Shown piece after piece: positions 7,445-13,105 of a DNA stretch of 13,105 nucleotides. The position numbers and the translations under genes were made by a program. Under the pieces are notes generated by a model. That model did no database searches, had not been told where the DNA came from, and saw nothing but the letters and a program-made list of their open reading frames with translations. Origin of the DNA: DQTL01 sp964396505 (GTDB lineage Bacteria; Bacteroidota; Bacteroidia; Flavobacteriales; Flavobacteriaceae); NCBI GenBank assembly GCA_964396505.1, contig CAYNFJ010000062.1, forward strand, positions 1 through 13,105, given 5' to 3'. Position 1 is the stretch's first letter, and each line of letters starts with the position of its first letter.

Positions 7445-8695
7445 ATGAAGGCAGAGATTATAACCATAGGAGATGAAATTCTAATTGGGCAAATATTGGA
7501 TTCCAATTCCAAGTGGATAGCCCAACAACTCAATACCCTGGGGATTTCTGTGTATCAAATCACTTCGGTGCAAGACGATGCCAATCATATCACGCAAGCC
7601 TTGAAAAACGCCTTGCAAACCTCAGATATCGTATTGCTAACCGGTGGTTTAGGACCTACCAAAGACGATATTACCAAAAAAACTTTAGTCCGATTTTTTA
7701 AGGATCAATTGGTGCTCAATAATGAGGTGGCAGATCATATAAAAGGGATTTTTGCTAAAATGAATTTCCGTTTTGTAGATTCCGATTTACAACAGGCTAT
7801 GTTACCGTCCAAGGCTACAGTTATTCCCAATGCAATAGGTACGGCATCGGGTATGTGGTTTGAAGAAAACGGCAAAGTGGTCGTTTCTATGCCGGGAGTT
7901 CCTGCAGAGATGATAAATTTAATGGAAACAGGCGTGTTGCCTAAATTACAACATACTTTTCAATTGCCTTACATTATTCATAAGACCATTATTACGTATG
8001 GGATACGAGAAAGTGAAATGGCGATTCGATTGGAAAAATTTGAAGAATCATTGCCTAAATTCATCAAATTAGCTTATTTACCCAATTATAGAAAGTTGCG
8101 TTTGCGATTAACGGCTAAGGGAAATGATAAATCTTTGTTGGAAGAAGTATTGAATCAAAGCCTTCGAGCCTTGGAAATTCTATTGGATGATATAGTAGTA
8201 GGATTTGATGAAGATTATTTATTGGAAGTAGAAATCGGAAAATTATTGATGCAGAATAAACAGACTTTGGCTACGGCAGAAAGTTGTACCGGAGGAAATA
8301 TTGCACATCTGTTGACGATGATTCCCGGCGCATCCAACTACTTTGTAGGAAGCGTAGTGAGCTATACTGCACTTATAAAGGAGCAAGAATTGCAAGTATC
8401 GCCTGCTTTGATTGAAAAATATTCTGTGGTAAGTGCACCGGTCGCCGAAGCGATGGCATTGGGAGTTCAAAAAAAATTCAATACGGATTTTGCAATAGCC
8501 ACTACCGGAAATGCCGGACCCACTACTGATCAAACGGATAAATCCGTAGGAGATGTTTTTATAGCCATTGCCACTCCAACAGGAGTGAAAAGCCATTTTT
8601 TTAACTTTGGACAACCCCGAGAAAAGGTAATATACCGGAGTTCTTCCAAGGCTTTGGAATTGCTGCAAAAAGAAATCGTAAAAAACAACGAATAA
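7445..8695 (+). CDS. cinA: CinA-family nicotinamide-nucleotide amidase
   Basis: This 416-residue two-domain protein starts with the molybdopterin-binding-like domain (COG1058 type, about 1-170). Its signatures are IITIGDEILIGQILDSNS and LTGGLGPTKDD. The C-terminal PncC-like deamidase domain (about 255-412) has AESCTGG at 278-284, with the conserved Ser280, and TGNAGPTT followed by VGDVFIAIATP. In characterised members the C-terminal domain converts nicotinamide mononucleotide to nicotinate mononucleotide, recycling a by-product of NAD metabolism. The N-terminal domain can carry ADP-ribose pyrophosphatase activity. The competence-related name comes from Gram-positive bacteria and need not apply here. 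The gene begins two bases after the transketolase stop, so the pair is cotranscribed. Length is typical and no key residue seems missing. Confidence 0.95.
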   Translation: MKAEIITIGDEILIGQILDSNSKWIAQQLNTLGISVYQITSVQDDANHITQALKNALQTSDIVLLTGGLGPTKDDITKKTLVRFFKDQLVLNNEVADHIKGIFAKMNFRFVDSDLQQAMLPSKATVIPNAIGTASGMWFEENGKVVVSMPGVPAEMINLMETGVLPKLQHTFQLPYIIHKTIITYGIRESEMAIRLEKFEESLPKFIKLAYLPNYRKLRLRLTAKGNDKSLLEEVLNQSLRALEILLDDIVVGFDEDYLLEVEIGKLLMQNKQTLATAESCTGGNIAHLLTMIPGASNYFVGSVVSYTALIKEQELQVSPALIEKYSVVSAPVAEAMALGVQKKFNTDFAIATTGNAGPTTDQTDKSVGDVFIAIATPTGVKSHFFNFGQPREKVIYRSSSKALELLQKEIVKNNE

Positions 8696-8698
8696 TTG

Positions 8699-8730
8699 TT
8701 TGTGAAAACCAAATATTATTTGTTATTTTG
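8699..8730 (+). promoter_or_regulatory. Likely rpmB promoter
   Basis: A -33 element TTTG (8699-8702) is followed after 20 bases by TTATTTTG (8723-8730), which fits TAnnTTTG at all but one position. Spacing is ideal for the housekeeping sigma factor of Bacteroidota. Transcription would begin near 8735 and leave a leader of about 35 bases before rpmB. The box begins just after the cinA stop codon. Confidence 0.55.
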
Positions 8731-8769
8731 CACCTCGTTTAAAATCAAACCATATAAAAGGTATAAATA

Positions 8770-9006
8770 ATGTCAAGAGTTTGCGAATTAACAGGGAAGA
8801 AAGCGATGAGCGGAAATAATGTTTCGTTCTCATTAAATAGAACAAAACGTAAATTTCACGCCAATTTGGTAAAAAAACGTTTTTATATTCCTGAAGAGGA
8901 TAAATGGATTACACTAAAAGTTTCAACAAGAGCCTTAAAAACCATTAACAAAAAGGGATTAAGTGCCGTCTTAAAAGAAGCAAGAGAAAAAGGTTTTATT
9001 AAATAA
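8770..9006 (+). CDS. rpmB: 50S ribosomal protein bL28
   Basis: The 78-residue basic protein matches bL28 throughout. It opens with SRVCELTGKKAMSGNNVSFS, continues with NRTKRKFHANLVKKRFYIPE, and ends with the conserved KVSTRALKTINKKGL segment. It is a structural component of the large ribosomal subunit near the exit site. The ATG at 8770 is the obvious start, with no purine-rich Shine-Dalgarno sequence ahead of it, as expected in this phylum. It is the first gene of a small ribosomal unit with rpmG (14-base gap) and the DUF4295 gene. Confidence 0.97.
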   Translation: MSRVCELTGKKAMSGNNVSFSLNRTKRKFHANLVKKRFYIPEEDKWITLKVSTRALKTINKKGLSAVLKEAREKGFIK

Positions 9007-9020
9007 GAAGTTAAGAAATC

Positions 9021-9209
9021 ATGGCATCTAAAACAAAAGGAAACAGAATACAGGTTATTTTAGAGTGTACCGAGCATAAGAAATCCGGAAAACCGGGGAC
9101 TTCTCGTTATATCACTACGAAAAATAAGAAGAACACACCGGATCGAATGGAATTAAAAAAATTCAATCCGATATTAAATAAAATGACAATTCATAAAGAA
9201 ATCAAGTAG
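9021..9209 (+). CDS. rpmG: 50S ribosomal protein bL33
   Basis: The 62-residue basic product matches bL33: KGNRIQVILECTEHKKSGKP followed by TSRYITTKNKKNTPDRMELKKFNP. Only one cysteine (Cys16) is present, so the zinc-binding CxxC pairs of the zinc-type bL33 are absent. This is the zinc-independent form. It lies between rpmB and the DUF4295 gene, with 14 and 2 bases on either side, and is surely cotranscribed with both. Confidence 0.96.
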   Translation: MASKTKGNRIQVILECTEHKKSGKPGTSRYITTKNKKNTPDRMELKKFNPILNKMTIHKEIK

Positions 9210-9211
9210 TC

Positions 9212-9364
9212 ATGGCAAAAAAATCAGTAGCAACATTACAAACCGGATCAAAAAGATTGGCAAAAGCCATCAAAATGGTGAAATCTCCTAAAACCGGAGC
9301 TTACACTTTTGTAGAAGCAATTATGGATCCTGATAAAGTAAGTGATTGGTTGAAGAAAAAATAA
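9212..9364 (+). CDS. DUF4295 family small basic protein, probable ribosomal protein bL38
   Basis: A 50-residue product starts at the ATG two bases after the rpmG stop and ends with TAA at 9362-9364. It begins MAKKSVATLQTGSKRLAKAI, continues KMVKSPKTGAYTFVEAIM, and ends DWLKKK, so it is strongly basic. Small proteins of this kind (DUF4295) sit between rpmG and ftsY across the Bacteroidota. From memory, a phylum-specific large-subunit protein called bL38 was seen in the Flavobacterium johnsoniae ribosome structure and this family is the likely match. I could not verify that identity here. Position in a ribosomal unit and composition support a ribosomal role. Its small size makes it easy to miss in automated calls. 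Confidence 0.88.
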   Translation: MAKKSVATLQTGSKRLAKAIKMVKSPKTGAYTFVEAIMDPDKVSDWLKKK

Positions 9365-9388
9365 CCAATCTTTAAACATACTAAGTAG

Positions 9389-9422
9389 GCTACTTTCATT
9401 TTTTTGAGAGTAGCTTTTTTTT
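9389..9422 (+). terminator. Strong intrinsic terminator after the rpmB-rpmG-DUF4295 unit
   Basis: GCTACTTTC (9389-9397) pairs with GAGAGTAGC (9406-9414) over nine pairs, one of them G-U. The loop has eight bases (9398-9405), and eight T residues follow (9415-9422). It lies 24 bases after the DUF4295 stop. This is the clearest Rho-independent terminator in the window. Confidence 0.85.
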
Positions 9423-9434
9423 ATTATACATTTA
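9403..9434 (+). promoter_or_regulatory. Possible ftsY promoter overlapping the terminator
   Basis: TTTG at 9403-9406 sits at the loop/right-arm junction of the terminator. It is followed after 20 bases by TACATTTA (9427-9434), which fits the -7 consensus TAnnTTTG at all but the last position. Transcription would start near 9440, giving a leader of about 35 bases. FtsY needs some promoter downstream of so strong a terminator, which supports the call, but the match is imperfect. Confidence 0.4.
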
Positions 9435-9474
9435 CAGTCTCAAATTACAATCATATTTAATAGCTACCGGCATA

Positions 9475-9786
9475 ATGAGTTTATTTAAAAAGATATTTTC
9501 TAAAGACAAAAAAGAAAGTTTGGACAAGGGTTTAGAAAAAACCAAAACTTCTTTTTTTTCCAAGCTTTCCAAAGCAGTGGTTGGAAAATCCAAAGTGGAC
9601 GATGAGGTACTGGATAATTTGGAAGAAGTTTTAATAGCATCTGATTTAGGAGTGGATACTACTTTAAAAATCATAGATAGAATAGAAAATCGTGTTGCAA
9701 AAGACAAATATGTCGGTACAGATGAGCTCAATACTATTCTTAGAGAAGAAATAGCCCGTTTGTTGGCAGAAACCAATACAGAAGAT
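9475..9786 (+). CDS. ftsY: Signal recognition particle receptor FtsY, N-terminal part (split by assembly gap)
   Basis: These 104 codons form the N-terminal part of FtsY, the membrane-associated GTPase that receives SRP-ribosome complexes for cotranslational membrane insertion. The start MSLFKKIFSKDKKESLDKGL is the short basic amphipathic leader common in this phylum; the long acidic A domain of E. coli FtsY is absent. Residues about 20-104 form the helical N domain, with LEEVLIASDLGVDTTLKIID as its conserved core. The reading frame runs into 100 N at 9787. The last 55 bases before the Ns are repeated exactly after them, and merging the copies continues this frame into the G-domain part at 9942. 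I therefore read this entry and the next as one intact 317-residue gene. Confidence 0.93.
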
Positions 9787-9941
9787 NNNNNNNNNNNNNN
9801 NNNNNNNNNNNNNNNNNNNNNNNNNNNNNNNNNNNNNNNNNNNNNNNNNNNNNNNNNNNNNNNNNNNNNNNNNNNNNNNNNNNNNNTACTATTCTTAGAG
9901 AAGAAATAGCCCGTTTGTTGGCAGAAACCAATACAGAAGAT
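9732..9941 (+). repeat. Exact 55-bp direct repeat flanking the N gap (artefact)
   Basis: Bases 9732-9786 and 9887-9941 are identical over 55 positions, and both encode the same end of the FtsY N domain (from TILREE to NTED). The two copies abut the Ns on the left and right respectively. A 55-base overlap is a common k-mer size of de Bruijn assemblers, so the simplest explanation is two contigs sharing a graph overlap that the scaffolder did not merge. It is unlikely to be a biological duplication. Confidence 0.95.
9787..9886. other. Assembly gap of exactly 100 N
   Basis: The run of 100 undetermined bases has the round size used as a placeholder for a gap of unknown length. Both flanks belong to ftsY and overlap by 55 identical bases, which indicates that no sequence is missing here. 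As written, the gap plus one repeat copy adds 155 bases and shifts the frame. Confidence 0.97.
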
Positions 9942-10583
9942 ACGGTTGATTTTGCTATTCCCAAAATGGATGTACCTTATGTTATTATGGTTGTTGGCGT
10001 AAACGGCGTGGGTAAAACCACCACTATTGGCAAATTGGCAAAACAGTTTAAAGATACCGGTAAAAGTGTACTTTTAGGTGCTGCCGATACTTTTAGAGCC
10101 GCTGCTATTGACCAATTACAAATTTGGGCAGATCGTGTGGATATTCCTATCATTAAACAAAAAATGGGTAGTGACCCGGCATCTGTTTCTTTTGATACAC
10201 TTAAAGCAGCTGTTGCTAGAAATACAGATGTCGTATTGATAGATACGGCAGGACGCTTGCACAACAAAGTGAATTTGATGAATGAATTGACTAAGATCAA
10301 GCGGGTGATGCAAAAGGTAATTCCCGGAGCGCCACACGAAGTATTATTGGTGCTGGACGGTTCGACCGGTCAGAATGCTTTTGAACAAGCCAAACATTTT
10401 TCTAAAGCCACTGAAGTTACCGCATTGGCTATTACCAAATTAGACGGTACTGCCAAAGGTGGCGTAGTCATTGGTATTTCAGATCAATTTAAAATTCCTG
10501 TAAAATATATTGGTGTTGGGGAAGGCATTGATGATTTACAGGTATTTAATAAAGTTGAATTTGTAGATTCCTTTTTTAAATAA
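9887..10583 (+). CDS. ftsY: Signal recognition particle receptor FtsY, GTPase part (split by assembly gap)
   Basis: This is the continuation of ftsY after the run of Ns, in the frame beginning at 9888. Its first 18 codons duplicate the end of the preceding part; new sequence begins at 9942. Numbered on the merged 317-residue protein, the G domain shows G1 GVNGVGKTT at 123-131, DTFRAAA at 153-159, and G3 DTAGR at 205-209. It also shows TKLDG at 269-273 with TAKGG, and the closing GVGEGIDDLQVF. All residues needed for SRP-type GTP binding and hydrolysis are present. A TTG at 9915 could be miscalled as a separate start; it lies inside the duplicated stretch and has no meaning. The merged length equals the usual flavobacterial FtsY size. 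Confidence 0.94.
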
Positions 10584-10663
10584 CAGATACGTTTTTTAGG
10601 TGCATCTGACATCTTGTTAAATTGAAAACTGCTTTTTGCGTTACTTGTTTAAATTTACAAGGC

Positions 10664-12574
10664 CTATTCAATCACATTTTGGATAATATCGGCTACCACT
10701 TCGGGATTTAATAGTGTGCTGGTATCTCCTAAATCGTTGATTTCGCCAATTGCTATTTTACGTAAAATTCTTCTCATGATTTTTCCGGAACGGGTCTTGG
10801 GTAATCCTTTGGTAAATTGTATTTTATCCAGTTTGGCAATCGGACCAATATGGTCTGTAATGATTTCATTGATTTCTCGTCGTAAATTATCGTGATTTCG
10901 CTTACCGGCACTTTCTTTAAGGATAACATATCCGTAGAGTGCATTCCCTTTAATTTTATGCGGAAAACCTACAATAGCCGATTCTGCAACCGCTTGATGT
11001 TCATTGATGGCATCTTCAATAGGCGCCGTTCCCAGATTATGTCCTGAGACAATTATCACATCATCTACCCGCCCGGTTATTCGGTAATAACCCACTTCGT
11101 CACGTAAGGCGCCGTCTCCTGTAAAATAATGATTCTCAAAAGTAGAAAAATAGGTATTGCGATAACGTTCGTGATCACCCCAAATAGTTCGTGCCATAGC
11201 CGGCCAAGGAAATTTGATACAGAGTTTTCCATCTACTTGGTTTCCTTTGATTATTTGTTTGTTTTCATCCATAAGAACCGGTTGGATTCCAATAAATGGC
11301 AAAGTAGCATAAGTGGGTTTTGTAGGGGTTGCAAAAGGGATGGGGGAAATCATAATTCCGCCGGTTTCTGTTTGCCACCAAGTATCTACAATGGGGCTTT
11401 TCTTTTTACCGATATTATCATTATACCAATGCCAAGCTTCTTCGTTAATAGGTTCACCTACGGTTCCTAAGACTTTTAAAGAAGATAAGTCATATTGATT
11501 GACAAAATCCAAGTTTTCTTTTGCCAATGCCCGGATGGCGGTGGGCGCTGTATAGAATTGTGATACACGGTGTTTTTCTACAATTTTCCAGAATCGTCCC
11601 CAATCGGGATAGTTGGGAACCCCTTCAAATAGAAGGCTGGTTGCGCCATTGGCCAGTGGCCCATAGACAATATAGCTGTGTCCGGTAATCCAACCTATAT
11701 CGGCTGTGCACCAATAGACATCCTCTTCTCTATATTGGAAAATGTTTTTAAATGTGTAGGCGGTATAAACCATATAACCAGCTGTAGTATGTACCATTCC
11801 TTTGGGTTTGCCTGTAGAACCGGATGTATAGAGAATAAACAAGGGGTCTTCTGCATTCATAATTTCGGGTTCACATTCGGTATCGGCATTTTCCAGTAGA
11901 TCTTGCAACCAAAAATCTCTGCCTTTCTGTAGCGTTATGTTGGTGTGGATGCGTTTTACAATCAATACACTTTCGACAGAAGGAGTTTCTTTTAAGGCTT
12001 CATCTACTATTGATTTTAGATCAATCGTTTTTGTACCACGATAAGAACCATCAGCGGTTATTACCATCTTACAACTAGCATCATTGATACGTGTGGCCAA
12101 AGCAGTAGCTGAAAATCCGGCAAATATAACTGAATGAATGGCTCCGATTCTGGCACAGGCTAAAGTGGCTATTGCCAATTCCGGAATCATAGGTAGGTAA
12201 ATCGCTACCCGGTCTCCTTTTTTGATTCCTTTATCTTTTAACACATTGGCAAATTGATTGACACGTTTATACAATTGATTATAAGTAATATGTGTTGCCG
12301 GTTCTTCCGGATTGTTGGGTTCAAATAACAGGGCTGTTTTATCGCCCCGAACACGCAGATGCCGGTCAATACAATTTTCAGTGATATTGAGTTTTGCACC
12401 TTGAAACCATTTTATCTCCGGTTTATCAAAATCCCATTCCAATACTTTATCCCAACGTTTTCTCCACAGAAAGTGTTCTTCGGCTATTTCTTCCCAGAAA
12501 GATTCCGGATTTCTCACGGATTTCCGGTACACTTGATAATATTCTTCCAGGTTTTTGATATGATAATTGCTCAT
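10664..12574 (-). CDS. acs: Acetyl-CoA synthetase (acetate--CoA ligase)
   Basis: The 636-residue cytoplasmic enzyme makes acetyl-CoA from acetate, ATP and CoA through an acetyl-adenylate. The ATP-binding P-loop-like motif YTSGSTGKPKG is at 249-259. TWWQTETGG at 398-406 includes Trp400, which matches the tryptophan that limits the pocket to acetate in characterised Acs. The hinge region YFTGDGALRDEVGYYRITGR is intact. The catalytic Lys598 in RSGKIMRR is the residue that protein acetylation silences in homologues. The A8 motif reads SGHNLGTAPIE (from 510) rather than the classical SGHR(L/M)GTAEIE, so Asn513 replaces an arginine. Length is close to the 650 residues of enterobacterial Acs. The gene faces ftsY tail to tail across 80 bases and lies 33 bases after the PhoD-like gene on the same strand. 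No TAnnTTTG box is visible in that spacer. Confidence 0.95.
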   Translation of the reverse strand: MSNYHIKNLEEYYQVYRKSVRNPESFWEEIAEEHFLWRKRWDKVLEWDFDKPEIKWFQGAKLNITENCIDRHLRVRGDKTALLFEPNNPEEPATHITYNQLYKRVNQFANVLKDKGIKKGDRVAIYLPMIPELAIATLACARIGAIHSVIFAGFSATALATRINDASCKMVITADGSYRGTKTIDLKSIVDEALKETPSVESVLIVKRIHTNITLQKGRDFWLQDLLENADTECEPEIMNAEDPLFILYTSGSTGKPKGMVHTTAGYMVYTAYTFKNIFQYREEDVYWCTADIGWITGHSYIVYGPLANGATSLLFEGVPNYPDWGRFWKIVEKHRVSQFYTAPTAIRALAKENLDFVNQYDLSSLKVLGTVGEPINEEAWHWYNDNIGKKKSPIVDTWWQTETGGIMISPIPFATPTKPTYATLPFIGIQPVLMDENKQIIKGNQVDGKLCIKFPWPAMARTIWGDHERYRNTYFSTFENHYFTGDGALRDEVGYYRITGRVDDVIIVSGHNLGTAPIEDAINEHQAVAESAIVGFPHKIKGNALYGYVILKESAGKRNHDNLRREINEIITDHIGPIAKLDKIQFTKGLPKTRSGKIMRRILRKIAIGEINDLGDTSTLLNPEVVADIIQNVIE

Positions 12575-12607
12575 GATAAAAAGTTTTTAGATTGTTATTG
12601 TAGTATG

Positions 12608-13105
12608 TTATTTTTTAAATTTTAAATCATTGGATCGGATGATTTTAGACCATTGTTTTTGGCCGTCTTTGTCATAGATAGTAATTTCCAATTCCCTGTT
12701 TTTTTGAGGGCCTGAAATATGTAAATATCCGTAGTTGTGGTCTCTCACTAAAGTGCCTTTTACTTGTAAGGGATTGGCCTCGGCACCTTTGCCAAAAACA
12801 CCCGATGTCAAGGGCGAAACGGTCAAATCGTAGAGTGGGTATCCTTTTTTTAAGTCCAGTTTACTCAGTTCGGTATAATGTACATCACCGGTTATAAAGA
12901 TAACGCCATTGATTTTTAAGCGTTCAATTCCTCGAATAATTTTTAAACGTTCTGCCGGTGCTAAGTTGGCATATCTTTCATAGGATTTTATTGGATTTAG
13001 GAATTGTCCGCCCATCACGACAAATTTGAATTTTGCATAACTGTTTACCAGACCATCTAATAACCATTGTAGTTGTGCATCGCCTATCAATTGATGCTCT
13101 TCAAT
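12608..13105 (-). CDS. PhoD-like alkaline phosphatase, C-terminal part (N-terminus off window)
   Basis: The minus-strand frame is open to the right edge and ends with TAA at 12610-12608, giving 165 visible codons. The visible part matches the end of the PhoD/metallophosphatase catalytic domain. LIGDAQLQWLLDGLVNSYAK resembles the usual G-x-x-Q-x-x-W-L-x-x-L element. GVIFITGDVHYTELSK carries the GDVH metal-ligand motif, and YDLTVSPLTSG corresponds to the ExTSSPLTxG-type element. A beta-rich tail (YGYLHISGPQKNRELEITIYD) follows. Such enzymes are exported metal-dependent phosphomonoesterases or diesterases that release phosphate; the signal peptide and most metal ligands would be outside this window. 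A TTG at 13090 could be mistaken for a start, but codons upstream (IEEHQ) continue the conserved helix. The acs gene follows after 33 bases and may share its transcript. Confidence 0.85.
   Translation of the reverse strand: MEEHQLIGDAQLQWLLDGLVNSYAKFKFVVMGGQFLNPIKSYERYANLAPAERLKIIRGIERLKINGVIFITGDVHYTELSKLDLKKGYPLYDLTVSPLTSGVFGKGAEANPLQVKGTLVRDHNYGYLHISGPQKNRELEITIYDKDGQKQWSKIIRSNDLKFKK

Noticed and set aside
8243..8668. Minus-strand open frame of 141 codons inside cinA
   Set aside because: It lies wholly opposite the conserved PncC domain of CinA and has a Ser/Tyr/Cys-rich shadow composition without any known motif.
9915..10583. TTG at 9915 as start of a separate short SRP-GTPase gene
   Set aside because: The start falls inside the duplicated 55-bp stretch beside the Ns. 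The frame is simply the second part of ftsY.
10584..10663. Possible bidirectional terminator between convergent ftsY and acs (CTTGT 10644-10648 with ACAAG 10657-10661)
   Set aside because: The stem has only five pairs, an eight-base loop and no proper T-tract on either strand, so I do not call it. I see nothing else in these 80 bases.
12608..13090. Complete small gene starting with TTG at 13090
   Set aside because: The frame is open beyond 13090 to the window edge and the upstream codons continue a conserved helix, so it is the end of a longer PhoD-like gene.

Overview
The window looks like an ordinary core-genome stretch from a member of the Bacteroidota, most likely a Flavobacteriales/Flavobacteriaceae-type organism. 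Evidence is the low GC content, the near absence of Shine-Dalgarno sequences, several matches to the Bacteroidota promoter consensus (TTTG or TTG, then TAnnTTTG), and typical family content: a split transketolase, the block rpmB-rpmG-DUF4295-ftsY, and a short periplasmic M1 peptidase. It reads as a draft or metagenome assembly, because it contains a run of exactly 100 N.

Layout from left to right. On the minus strand, ftsK (DNA translocase) is followed one base later by a LolA-like lipoprotein carrier that runs off the left edge. A short divergent promoter region with a near-perfect palindrome separates ftsK from a tight plus-strand run: smpB (trans-translation), a UbiA-family membrane prenyltransferase, maf (nucleotide pyrophosphatase) and an M1 metallopeptidase. 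A weak terminator and a new promoter lead to a second unit: the C-terminal half of a split transketolase followed by cinA. A third unit holds the ribosomal proteins bL28 and bL33 and a 50-residue DUF4295 protein; it ends at a strong intrinsic terminator. The FtsY gene follows, with its own likely promoter embedded in that terminator. On the minus strand at the right end are acetyl-CoA synthetase (acs) and, upstream of it, the C-terminal part of a PhoD-like phosphatase cut by the window edge.

The main anomaly is technical. ftsY is interrupted by 100 N flanked by two identical 55-bp copies of its own coding sequence. Removing the Ns and one copy restores a continuous 317-residue FtsY, so this is almost certainly a scaffolding artefact between contigs that overlap by 55 bp, not a broken gene or missing DNA.

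I see no mobile element, CRISPR array, tRNA, rRNA, toxin-antitoxin or defence system, and no convincing undescribed system. Every intergenic space is at most about 126 bases. The points most worth a second look are the gap, the palindromic ftsK/smpB promoter region, the Arg-to-Asn change in the CoA-ligase A8 motif of Acs, the unpaired transketolase half, and the uncertain substrate of the UbiA-family enzyme.
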